DNA of 18,654 nt from CAYLOP01 sp964385305 (GTDB lineage Bacteria > Chloroflexota > Anaerolineae > Anaerolineales > E44-bin32), in NCBI GenBank assembly GCA_964385305.1, contig CAYLOP010000051.1, forward strand, positions 1 to 18,654, in the 5' to 3' direction. The notes beneath the pieces are model-generated. The model saw nothing but the letters and a program-made list of their open reading frames with translations, did not search any database and had not been told where the DNA came from. Positions within the stretch are counted from its first letter, which is position 1. Every line of letters begins with the position of its first letter. The translations under genes were made by a program, and so were the position numbers. Below are positions 1 to 6,970 of the stretch, one piece after another.

Positions 1-1211
1 ATCAAGGGTGCTGTTTCATTGGGGATGGTCGTCTTACCACGCTCGGGGTATTTATCGATCGCTCTGCGCACGATCTCTTTGGCGATCTCCATGGCACGGT
101 GTTCGTCAAATTCTATGTGCGTAGCGCCTGTGATCTTCGCCTTTGGGGACGTGGTGATGATCTCGGTATGGAAGTTTTCGGCGAGTTTCACGATTCCCTG
201 CATGATGCACTGGATGTCGACAACCATGGCTTCCACGGCACCGGTCAGGATCGCCAGTTCCTGCTGCAAGAAGTTCCCTGCAAGCGGAACGCCCTGGCGC
301 ATCAAGGTCTCATTCGCCGTGCAGCATATCCCGGCCATGGTGATGCCTTTTGCGCCTTTGCTCTTGGCATACTCGATCATCTCGGGGTCTTGCGCAGCCG
401 CGACAATCATCTCTGAGAGCGTCGGCTCATGACCGTGGATGATAATGTTGACTTCGTCATCTGCCAGGACGCCGAGATTGGATTGGGTGATCACCGGGCC
501 AGGGGTGCCGAAGAGGATATCGGACAGATCCGTCGCTAGCATGGAGCCGCCCCAACCGTCGCCCAGGGCAGCACGTAGTGAGTGATCGAGGATGTGCTCT
601 GCATCCTGGTCGTTGCCAACATGCGTGCGGTGCATGATCTCGACGATCTCGCGATCGACATTGCGAGGTAGGATTCCGAGGTTGGCCCAAATTTCCTGGC
701 GCTTGGCCGGTGCCCTCTTTAAGTTCAGGATGTTGCCCGTCGATTTACCAAATTCATTCAGCGCCGCTAAGGCGACATCGCGGGCGAGTTCCTCGAGGGG
801 TTTGCTGTCGGTTTCTACGCCAAGGTAACCCGCCACTTCCATTAGCTTGCCAGGGTCGCGAACTGTGTAATCCGGTGCGTGGCCCTCGGCTGCAGCGAGG
901 AGGGTGTATGCAAGGTCGCGGCCATGATCCGAGTGCGCTGCGGCACCTGCAGCTACCATGCGGGCGAAGTTGCGCGCTGCCACAGTCTCGCGTGTCGCAC
1001 CACATATGCCCGTCTGGCCTTCTTTCACCAAGCGGCAGGGTCCCATGCCGCATACTTTACAGCAGTAGCCCTCACTCCCAATGGGACACGCGGCCATCAT
1101 ATCTGCGCGCATAAAAGCAGTCTCATATTCGCCCTCGGTCGCTAACTTTAGAAGGTCGATTGTGACCGGATCGTGGCTGGCTTCCTCAGGTTGTCTCATC
1201 TTTTTTGCCAT
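1..1211 (-). CDS. cooS: Anaerobic carbon-monoxide dehydrogenase catalytic subunit CooS (partial, C-terminus off window)
   Basis: Ni-Fe enzyme that interconverts CO and CO2, free-standing or feeding acetyl-CoA synthase. I read an unbroken frame from ATG at 1209-1211 to the window edge: 403 residues of a family usually around 630. Cysteines at 42 and 50 fit the intersubunit D-cluster; Cys51, 54, 59 and 70 (CCKVCGMGPC, then GICG) fit the B-cluster. C-cluster ligands are also present: HGHEP with the ligand His at 261, GICCTANE with Cys at 296/297, and DIQCIMQ with Cys335. These line up with the Carboxydothermus CODH-II numbering to within two residues. The remaining C-cluster cysteines lie beyond the window. 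An AGGAGG-type ribosome site sits just upstream (about 1221-1226), 18 bases from the stop of the preceding small gene, so the two form one operon. No damage is seen here, unlike its minus-strand neighbour citrate synthase. Confidence 0.97.
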   Translation of the reverse strand, partial: MAKKMRQPEEASHDPVTIDLLKLATEGEYETAFMRADMMAACPIGSEGYCCKVCGMGPCRLVKEGQTGICGATRETVAARNFARMVAAGAAAHSDHGRDLAYTLLAAAEGHAPDYTVRDPGKLMEVAGYLGVETDSKPLEELARDVALAALNEFGKSTGNILNLKRAPAKRQEIWANLGILPRNVDREIVEIMHRTHVGNDQDAEHILDHSLRAALGDGWGGSMLATDLSDILFGTPGPVITQSNLGVLADDEVNIIIHGHEPTLSEMIVAAAQDPEMIEYAKSKGAKGITMAGICCTANETLMRQGVPLAGNFLQQELAILTGAVEAMVVDIQCIMQGIVKLAENFHTEIITTSPKAKITGATHIEFDEHRAMEIAKEIVRRAIDKYPERGKTTIPNETAPL

Positions 1212-1229
1212 CTTCGTCGGCCTCCTATT

Positions 1230-1565
1230 CTAATAACGACGGAATTCGCCGGACATTTCGAGGTCGGCGTTGTTGGTTTGGCAGACGCGAATGTCAAGCA
1301 CCATCCATTGTGGGTCGCGCTTGATGTCGTTTGCCGTCACTAACATCTGCGGCTCACCATCACCAACAGGGTAGCCAGCATCAGCCAGAGCCGTTTTAAT
1401 GGCGTCTGGTTTCACCTTGGTTGGGTCATATGAGACCATGAGCTGCTTCCATGCAGCACTGGCATAGATCTCATCGATCCCTCCCATACCGGTCAGGGCA
1501 TCTCTGACCGCTAGCACGTGGTGGTCGCCGTACATAGACGGCAGGTCGAGAATAAGTTTCTCCAT
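1230..1565 (-). CDS. Small HMA-like (heavy-metal-associated fold) protein preceding cooS
   Basis: 111 residues. The first ~75 resemble the ferredoxin-like HMA fold of copper chaperones and P-type ATPase N-termini: an opening strand LILDLPSMYG, a helix HHVLAVRDALTGMGG, a strand ending in YDPTKV, then PDAIKTALADAGYPVG. The metal-binding MxCxxC loop is absent; its place is taken by PSMYGDHHV, which has two adjacent histidines and an Asp. The last ~35 residues (VTANDIKRDPQWM onward) are a tail with one Cys. The start has a good AAGGAGAG site about 6 bases upstream. It is the first gene of the cooS operon, so a role in CODH metal delivery, assembly or metal sensing is a reasonable inference. The fold call is by eye. 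It could also be a CODH accessory protein that merely reuses the fold. Confidence 0.8.
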   Translation of the reverse strand: MEKLILDLPSMYGDHHVLAVRDALTGMGGIDEIYASAAWKQLMVSYDPTKVKPDAIKTALADAGYPVGDGEPQMLVTANDIKRDPQWMVLDIRVCQTNNADLEMSGEFRRY

Positions 1566-1582
1566 GCGGCTCTCTCCTTAAG

Positions 1583-1600
1583 TCGTTGTCTGACCAACGA
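1583..1600. promoter_or_regulatory. Palindrome in the leader of the HMA-cooS operon
   Basis: TCGTTG, six bases, then CAACGA: a perfect 6+6 inverted repeat immediately upstream of the ribosome site of the HMA-like gene. It could be an operator or a small 5'-leader hairpin. I could not place a convincing -35/-10 pair for this operon. No classical CooA or FNR half-site pair was recognised nearby. Confidence 0.3.
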
Positions 1601-1860
1601 TTTCGTGTTTGCGTTTGATGACGATTTATTAAAGGTCAATAATGTTTGTACTTTCTTTCCTAATAACAATTGGAATTCCTTGAGAGTTGAGAATGGGTCG
1701 GATGTGCACAATCGAGATCCTCGATGGTGTCTGTAGCGATGGGCGGGAATTGGCTCACCCCAACTTCCCGAATATATGCTGCAACTCGAATACGGGAGGC
1801 TGCGGAACACGTGTCATACGCAGATGCCTCCCTTACGGCAATTGATAGGAATCCTATAGA

Positions 1861-2094
1861 ATGATGAAGGTTACATCGACAACCTTTCTAGTGGGGAAAG
1901 TCACCCATTTCTTGGTAAGTCATCCTGTGTGGAAATGACGGTAGTCGTTCGCTGTCGTGTGATAACAAATCCGCAGACATTCCAAGGAATGCGTTGTATA
2001 ACCGATCAAGCCGTCTTTGGATCTAATTATAGGCGACATCGATGCTACATCCTTGTACCAAGAAATGGAGCCCTAAAAATGTAACCTTTATTAT
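1861..2094. repeat. Pair of 16-base imperfect inverted elements
   Basis: ATGATGAAGGTTACAT at 1861-1876 and its reverse complement form ATGTAACCTTTATTAT at 2079-2094 match at 14 of 16 positions (10 consecutive). They face each other about 200 bases apart in the gene-free stretch. A partial third copy, ATGAAGGTCA, lies at 2098-2107. Paired operators for a DNA-looping regulator are possible. Chance similarity in AT-rich DNA is the alternative. Confidence 0.35.
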
Positions 2095-2419
2095 ACGATG
2101 AAGGTCAATATTGGCGGAATAGAACAGATTGCATATATCCATGCAGCCATGTTTTAGGGAAAAGGAGGATTGTTTACCTGTTGAGATGAGATGCACGGGT
2201 AAGACGCAGGGGCGCCCGGCTACGATTTTTGATCTGAGAGGTGGGATCAAGCAACGGACACGAAATGCGACCGTTTCGATGCCAAGGAAACTTGGAAATG
2301 AACCGCCGAATAGAAGGTAATCTTGACCCGTTGCTGCATCACGCACTTGATGGTGGGTGTGTGGGTGATGGTGTGAATGGTCCTAGCGATTTATCTGACG
2401 AGGCAGGTTCGGATCACAC

Positions 2420-3707
2420 TTACCGCTTATTAACAGGCAGATAATTCCGTTTTTCTTCTCCAAGGTAGATCTGGCGTGGGCGCGCAATACGTTGTTCGGG
2501 ATCGGTCAGTAGTTCTTGCCATTGCGCCAGCCATCCTGCGGTCCGACCGATGGCGAACAGGACCGGGAAGAACTTTACGGGTAGATTCATAGCCTGGTAG
2601 ATGATCCCGGAATAGAAATCAACGTTGGGGTACAGTTTGCGGGCGACGAAAAAGTCGTCTTCAAGTGCGATGCGCTCCAATTCCAAGGAGATATTAAGAA
2701 GTGGATTGTTCCCAGTCACCTCAAAAACCTCTTCGGCGATGCGTTTGATGATCTTGGCGCGGGGATCGAAATTCTTATAGACGCGATGGCCGAACCCTAT
2801 CAATCGGAACTCGCCCTCCTTAACGCGCTTGATGTAATCGGGCACATTTTCCACACGCCCAACCTCATGCAACATCCGCAGGACGGCCTCGTTCGCGCCG
2901 CCATGCCGGGGGCCGTAGAGCGCCGCAGCGGCTCCGGAGAGTGCGCTGTATGGATCCGGCCAGGCTCGACCCGATGGTCCGCATAGTATTCGTGCTGCAG
3001 TTCTGTTCGTGATCTGCATGCAAGATGAAGAGAACATCGAGCGCGCGTTCCAGTATCGGATTGGGTTGGTAAGTCTATTCGGACATCTTAAAGAGCATGC
3101 TGAGAAAGTTACCTGAGTAGGAAAGACCTGGGTCCGGGTAAATATAGGGCAGGCCACGCAGGTGTCTGTAGGAGAAGGCAGCAAGGGTGGGGACCTTGGC
3201 GATGATTTTGTGGATATGCCGAAGGCGGACCTCGGGATCTTCGACTGCGCGCGCATCGGGATTAAAGGTGGAAAGCGCGCCGATCGAACTCAGAAAGATG
3301 GACATCGGATGGGCATCGTGACAGAACGTCTGCATGTGAGATTTGAGTTTTTCATGAATGTAAGTGTGGTCATGGATGGCGGTTACCCATTCTGAAAGCT
3401 GGCTACCGTCTGGGAGCTCGCCAGAAACAAGTAAATAAGCCACTTCAAGAAAGGAGCTCTTCTCGGCAAGTTCTTAAATGGGATAGCGTCGATAGTGGAG
3501 GATGCCTTTATCACCATCGATGAAGGTGATCGTGCTCTTGGTGGAGGCGGTGTTGGTGAAGGCTGGGTCGTAAACCATCAATCCGAAGTCGTCAGGCTGG
3601 CGTTTGATATGGCGAAAATCCAGCGCCCGAATGGCCTCATGTTCGATCGGGATCTAGTATGTCTTCCCCGTGCGATTGTCGGTGATCGTCATAGTATCCG
3701 TGCTCAT
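2420..3707 (-). pseudogene. gltA: Citrate synthase, disrupted by three in-frame stops and one frameshift
   Basis: A normal citrate synthase would condense oxaloacetate and acetyl-CoA. The start ATG (3705-3707) has a GGAGG site, and homology continues for about 428 residues, the usual length. Breaks: TAG at codon 18 (3654-3656, between GKTY and IPIEHEA); TAA at codon 78 (3474-3476, between RRYPI and ELAEKS); TAG at codon 211 (3075-3077, between KMSE and TYQPNPI); and one extra base at about 2956-2958 that shifts SSLA out of frame with DPYSALSG. Downstream of these, the catalytic His regions GPRHGGANEA and GFGHRVYKNFDPRAK and the Asp of NVDFYSG are intact. GPRHGG carries Arg where Leu or Ala is usual. 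High residual similarity suggests recent inactivation. The flanking intact genes argue against general poor sequence quality. No single-piece product is possible without readthrough and frameshifting. Confidence 0.93.
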
Positions 3708-3764
3708 GCCAACCTCCCCCCATCTTTCGATAAATGCAGGTATTCCCACTTAGAACTTGTGGAC

Positions 3765-3896
3765 GATGGTGCAATACATTAATTGTACCGTGCAAAATTC
3801 GACTGCCGTGAAGCCTCCAACCAACCTCATCGTTGACAAATGCCTCGATGGCATGATATCGTAGGTGCAAATTATTGCAATAACAAAAGGTTGCAT
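3765..3896. promoter_or_regulatory. TGCAA/TTGCA operator array between citrate synthase remnant and Fur-family gene
   Basis: Copies of TGCAA or its complement TTGCA occur at 3770-3774, 3791-3795, 3866-3870, 3875-3879 (continuing as TTGCAA to 3880) and 3891-3895. The first two are exactly 21 bases apart. The third and fourth form an inverted repeat TGCAA-atta-TTGCA that sits just downstream of the putative -10, overlapping the likely transcription start of the Fur-family gene. The half-site resembles the TTGCAA-type half-sites I recall for the nickel regulator Nur, whose box has a five-base spacer rather than the four seen here. Likely used for autoregulation and control of the transporter operon, possibly also of the divergent gene. 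Confidence 0.55.
3833..3862 (+). promoter_or_regulatory. Promoter of the fur-cbiMQO operon
   Basis: A perfect -35 TTGACA (3833-3838), an 18-base spacer, and a -10 TATCGT (3857-3862) preceded by TGA, giving an extended -10. The transcription start would fall at about 3868-3872, inside the TGCAA-atta-TTGCA palindrome, which fits steric repression by the encoded regulator. Confidence 0.6.
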
Positions 3897-4343
3897 ATGT
3901 CATGTGGAGAAAGGCTCGCGAAGCAGCTGCGTGAGCGTGGCTTTAGAGTAACACCGCAACGCAGGATTATCCTCGAAACCATCGCGCATACAGGCGGCCA
4001 TCTTTCGGTTCAAGAGGTGTATCTTGCATCCAGTGAGCGTCTGCCCGGTTTGAACATCGCTACGATCTATCGAACGGTCGATTCGCTGCATAAAGCCGGC
4101 ATGATCGACGTATTTTCCTCTGAAACCGGACCCGATCGTTTTTCGCTCCGCGACACGCAGAACCCACATGGTCACCTTGTGTGTAGAAGGTGTGGCCAAA
4201 TCCTCGAGGTCGATCTGGATTTGTTAGAGCAGTTGGCAGATATGGTGAATCAAGAGACACAGTTCGTCGTGGATGCTAACCATCTGACGTTGTTTGGGTT
4301 GTGCCATGCGTGCTGGGAAACGGAACAATATAAGCAGAACTAA
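3897..4343 (+). CDS. Fur-family metalloregulator, probably nickel-responsive (Nur-like)
   Basis: 148-residue Fur superfamily repressor. The N-terminal winged helix contains RVTPQRRIILETI and the recognition helix region NIATIYRTVDSLHKAGMI (about 53-70). Two CxxC pairs, Cys96/99 and Cys136/139, form the structural zinc site. Candidate regulatory-metal ligands are His35 (GGHLS), His91 and His93 (PHGHLVC) and His129 (NHLTLFG). The start chosen is ATG at 3897, with AAAAGG six bases upstream; a longer frame reaches further upstream but would run through the operator. It is followed after 17 bases by the cbiM/nikM gene, so regulator and transporter are co-transcribed. That context plus the TGCAA operators favour a nickel (Nur-like) or cobalt sensor over iron Fur, Zur or PerR. 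Sequence alone does not fix the metal. Confidence 0.9.
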   Translation: MSCGERLAKQLRERGFRVTPQRRIILETIAHTGGHLSVQEVYLASSERLPGLNIATIYRTVDSLHKAGMIDVFSSETGPDRFSLRDTQNPHGHLVCRRCGQILEVDLDLLEQLADMVNQETQFVVDANHLTLFGLCHACWETEQYKQN

Positions 4344-4360
4344 ACACTAGGAGAATAATC

Positions 4361-5320
4361 ATGTGGCTCTCACCGATGGCTCTACATATCCCTGATGGGT
4401 TTATTTCCCCTGTCCTCGCCCTTGTGGGTTGGGCATTGGCGCTGGTGATGATCGGAATAGCTATTCGCCAGACTCACCATCAGCTTGGTGAACGCCAGAT
4501 CCCACTCATGGGCGTGTTGGCTGCATTCATCTTTGCAGCACAGGCGATTAACTTCCCGATTGCGGCTGGAACCTCCGGTCATCTCTTGGGCGGCATGTTG
4601 GCGGCCATTGTCGTCGGTCCTTGGGGTGCAATGCTCATCATGACTTCTGTGATTGCTGTTCAGGGGCTCCTATTCCAAGATGGCGGATTGCTCGTAATGG
4701 GTTGGAATATCCTGAACATGGGCGTTTTTTCTACGCTTGTAGGATACGCTGTGTATGTTTTCCTTCGACGCGTAACCAGTAAGAAGGAAAACACGCGGCT
4801 CGTGGCGGCTTTCATAGGCTCATGGGTAGCGGTTGAAGTCGGTGCGGTTGCAACGGCTTTGGAGCTCGCGGTTTCCGGCACTTCCCCACTGCAGATTGGA
4901 TTGCCAGCTATGACAGGGGTTCATGCCCTGATTGGATTAGGAGAAGGATTGATCACTGTGGGTGCAGTGACGCTGCTCCGTTCGACTCGGCCAGAAATCT
5001 TGGCGGAGGGCGAGACGGCCCCGGGAAGGGGGAGCGCGGTCTTTGTGGCTGTGGGTTTGCTGGTGGCATTGTTCGTTGCGCTGCTTTCGCCGCTGGCATC
5101 CTCGAGCCCGGATGGGTTGGAATTCGTGGCAGAACGGGAGGGATTTCTGGAACAGGCTCTCGATCCCTTGTATTCCATCCTGCCTGATTACACGGTGCCT
5201 TTCATTGAGCATGAGGCTGTCACTACAATCCTCGCTGTGGTTGTCGGGACGCTGATTGTATTTGGTGTCGCTTGGTTGGTAGGTCGAATCACGATGAGAC
5301 GAGGTGTGGTTGGGGAGTGA
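4361..5320 (+). CDS. cbiM: ECF transporter substrate-binding membrane component CbiM/NikM fused to a C-terminal PDGLE (CbiN/NikN-like) domain
   Basis: Polytopic S-component that captures Ni2+ or Co2+. The N-terminus reads MWLSPMALHIPDGF. His9 and His74 (GTSGH) are 65 residues apart, the same spacing as the metal ligands His2 and His67 reported for NikM2. About six or seven hydrophobic segments span residues 15-220. A linker and TM (VAVGLLVALFVALL) lead to SSSPDGLEFVAE and a final TM, the PDGLE/CbiN-type domain, so no separate cbiN or nikN is needed. AGGAG (4349-4353) lies 7 bases before this ATG. The next ATG (4376) starts at MALHIPDG, nearer to the usual family N-terminus but without its own ribosome site. 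cbiQ starts three bases after the stop. Adjacency to cooS favours nickel; cobalt for corrinoids is the alternative. Confidence 0.93.
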   Translation: MWLSPMALHIPDGFISPVLALVGWALALVMIGIAIRQTHHQLGERQIPLMGVLAAFIFAAQAINFPIAAGTSGHLLGGMLAAIVVGPWGAMLIMTSVIAVQGLLFQDGGLLVMGWNILNMGVFSTLVGYAVYVFLRRVTSKKENTRLVAAFIGSWVAVEVGAVATALELAVSGTSPLQIGLPAMTGVHALIGLGEGLITVGAVTLLRSTRPEILAEGETAPGRGSAVFVAVGLLVALFVALLSPLASSSPDGLEFVAEREGFLEQALDPLYSILPDYTVPFIEHEAVTTILAVVVGTLIVFGVAWLVGRITMRRGVVGE

Positions 5321-5323
5321 GAT

Positions 5324-6109
5324 TTGCACTTTCATGCAGCGGATCAATACCGCGATCTAGCTAGTCTGATCCACCGTCTTGATCCGCGTGTAAAAACCTT
5401 GGCAGCGCTATTCTATATCCTGGCTGTCAGTTTGACGCCGGAAGGATCATGGTGGGCGTTTGGTGTTTTTCTGGTCTTGATCCTCTTGGCGTCCTTGCTT
5501 TCAGATGTAGGTCTCACCTACAGTATTCGACGCTCCTACATCGCCCTACCGTTTGCCTTAGCAGCGTTGGCTATCCCATTCACCACGCCTGGGCCGACTA
5601 TCTTTGAGGTGCCCCTGTTGGGATGGGGCGTTAGCGAGGTCGGCCTGATTCGTTTTGCCAGCATCCTGATCAGAAGTTGGCTTGCCGTTCAAGGTGCGAT
5701 CTTGCTGACCGCGACAACGCAATTCCATGATCTGCTTTGGGCGCTCGAGAAGCTTCGCTTTCCACGACCGCTTGTTGGTATGATCGGCTTCATGTATCGA
5801 TATATCTTCCTTATTGGGGATGAAGCCTTACGTATGTTTCGTGCCCGCACTTCACGCAGCGCGCAACGTGTGGGGGGGGGAAAGCCCTCAATTCGCTGGC
5901 AGGGGAAGGTGACGGGCATGATGGTTGGCAGCCTTTTCCTGCGTTCATTGGCGCGCAGCGAACGCGTCTATGATGCGATGCTTTCCAGGGGTTATGATGG
6001 ACGACCGCGTTCTTTTGTGCGCTTTCGTATGCGATGGGCTGATTGGATCGCGCTGGTTGTCGTGTGTCTCGTCGTATTCTCACCCGTTGTGTTTTCACGC
6101 ATAGGTTAA
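5324..6109 (+). CDS. cbiQ: ECF transporter transmembrane coupling protein CbiQ/NikQ
   Basis: 261-residue T-component that joins the metal-binding membrane subunit to the ATPase. The N-terminus HAADQYRDLASLIHRLDPRV is typical of CbiQ. Several TM helices follow (about 25-45, 48-70, 75-95, 110-135 and a C-terminal 238-258). The cytoplasmic coupling helices include EKLRFPRPLVGMIGFMYRY and ERVYDAMLSRGYDG, the latter carrying the A-x-x-x-R-G coupling motif. The start is TTG at 5324, three bases after the cbiM stop, with GGAG in the end of cbiM; the nearby ATG at 5334 is out of frame. A run of nine G (5872-5880) lies inside the gene in the loop before the second coupling helix. The frame is intact as given, but slippage there would abolish the protein. 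Confidence 0.93.
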   Translation: MHFHAADQYRDLASLIHRLDPRVKTLAALFYILAVSLTPEGSWWAFGVFLVLILLASLLSDVGLTYSIRRSYIALPFALAALAIPFTTPGPTIFEVPLLGWGVSEVGLIRFASILIRSWLAVQGAILLTATTQFHDLLWALEKLRFPRPLVGMIGFMYRYIFLIGDEALRMFRARTSRSAQRVGGGKPSIRWQGKVTGMMVGSLFLRSLARSERVYDAMLSRGYDGRPRSFVRFRMRWADWIALVVVCLVVFSPVVFSRIG

Positions 6110-6113
6110 TGAG

Positions 6114-6824
6114 ATGCATCATACGATTGAAGTCAAAGATGTACATTACTCGTATTCGGCAGATCGACCTGTGCTCCGAGGCGTGAGTTTTTATATCGCG
6201 CCGGGCGAGAAAGCCGCACTCGTCGGACCGAATGGCGCAGGGAAGTCTACCTTGATGCTGCACCTCAATGGGATTCTGAAGGAGCGTGGAGAGGTGAAGG
6301 TGTGTGGGGAGCTTATCCAAAAGGATAATTTGGGGAAGGTGCGCGCTTCCGTGGGAATCGTCTTTCAGGACCCAGACGATCAATTGTTTTCCCCCACGGT
6401 ATTCGATGATATCGCTTTCGGTCCGCTCTATATGGGTTACTCAGAAGCTGAGGTGCGTCAGCGCGTCCGAGACGCGCTGGTCGCAGTTGGCATGGAAGAT
6501 TTCGAGAAGCGTGTCTCTCATCACCTCAGCAGCGGTGAGAAGAAGCGGGTGGCGATTGCTACAGTGCTCGCCATGGATCCGGAAATCCTAGTGCTCGATG
6601 AGCCAACGGCTGGCCTCGACCCGCGCGCACGGCGTGCATTGATAAACCTACTGCGCGAGTTGCCGCAAACGATGCTAGTCGCGACTCATGACATTCGCAT
6701 GGTATCCGAGTTATTCCCCCGGACGATTGTCATCGATCAAGGTGTGATCGTTTCCGATGGACCTACACTGGAGGTCCTGCGAGATGAAGAGTTCCTCGAA
6801 GAGCATGGTTTGGAAGCGCCGTGA
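6114..6824 (+). CDS. cbiO: ECF transporter ATP-binding protein CbiO/NikO
   Basis: 236-residue ABC ATPase that powers the transporter with CbiM and CbiQ. Motifs in order: Walker A GPNGAGKST (about 39-47), Q-loop VFQDPDDQLFSPTVFDDIAF (about 84-103, with the Asp-rich form typical of CbiO), signature LSSGEKKR, Walker B ILVLDEPTAGLDP and switch His in VATHD. The ATG begins four bases after the cbiQ stop. It ends the operon; the 146 bases that follow carry no gene. With a single ATPase gene, a homodimer is expected, as in other group I (dedicated) ECF systems. It could equally be called NikO; metal specificity lies in the membrane component. Confidence 0.95.
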   Translation: MHHTIEVKDVHYSYSADRPVLRGVSFYIAPGEKAALVGPNGAGKSTLMLHLNGILKERGEVKVCGELIQKDNLGKVRASVGIVFQDPDDQLFSPTVFDDIAFGPLYMGYSEAEVRQRVRDALVAVGMEDFEKRVSHHLSSGEKKRVAIATVLAMDPEILVLDEPTAGLDPRARRALINLLRELPQTMLVATHDIRMVSELFPRTIVIDQGVIVSDGPTLEVLRDEEFLEEHGLEAP

Positions 6825-6955
6825 CTACTCGGCGTAGTTGTATAGTCGAATCTAGCCCACTTCGGCAGCACCCCATTATGATGTCATCTACACACCTGCG
6901 CATGCTCCCAAATACCACGCGAGGATCATCCGAAGGTGGATAGCTCCGCCTCGGG

Positions 6956-6961
6956 TACAAT
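6956..6961 (+). promoter_or_regulatory. Possible -10 box for the tlpA-lgt-like pair
   Basis: TACAAT ends ten bases before the ATG at 6971, so the message would be nearly leaderless. No good -35 is visible 17 bases upstream. This is a weak call based on position and a 5/6 match. Confidence 0.3.
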
Positions 6962-6970
6962 GATTACAGG

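Larger units (their letters stand above)
1566..2419. other. Long gene-free stretch between the cooS operon and the citrate synthase remnant
   Basis: About 850 bases with no ORF that looks like a protein family in any frame. It must contain the promoter of the cooS operon, which is transcribed leftwards. Visible structure: a 13-base palindrome ATAGGAATCCTAT at 1845-1857; a short stem AAGGTT/AACCTT at 1867-1886; a pair of 16-base inverted elements (see the repeat entry); and the ten-mer AAGGTCAATA present twice in direct orientation (1632-1641 and 2101-2110). A plus-strand AGGAGG at 2163-2168 has no convincing gene behind it. The stretch may be partly decayed coding DNA, given the pseudogene next to it, but I cannot assign any ancestral gene. 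Confidence 0.6.

Noticed and set aside
2023..2346. 107-residue minus-strand ORF and overlapping plus-strand ORFs (2129-2320, 2241-2444) in the gene-free stretch
   Set aside because: No family-like pattern or properly spaced ribosome site. The AGGAGG at 2163-2168 is about 17 bases from the nearest useful ATG.
2956..3256. N-terminal part of the 2420-3256 minus-strand ORF as genuine coding sequence
   Set aside because: Upstream of the inserted base this frame is nonsense; citrate synthase similarity continues in the neighbouring frame.
4344..4360. Cobalamin or Ni/Co riboswitch in front of cbiM
   Set aside because: Only 17 bases separate it from the Fur-family gene, and the leader before that gene is too short; control by the regulator is more likely.
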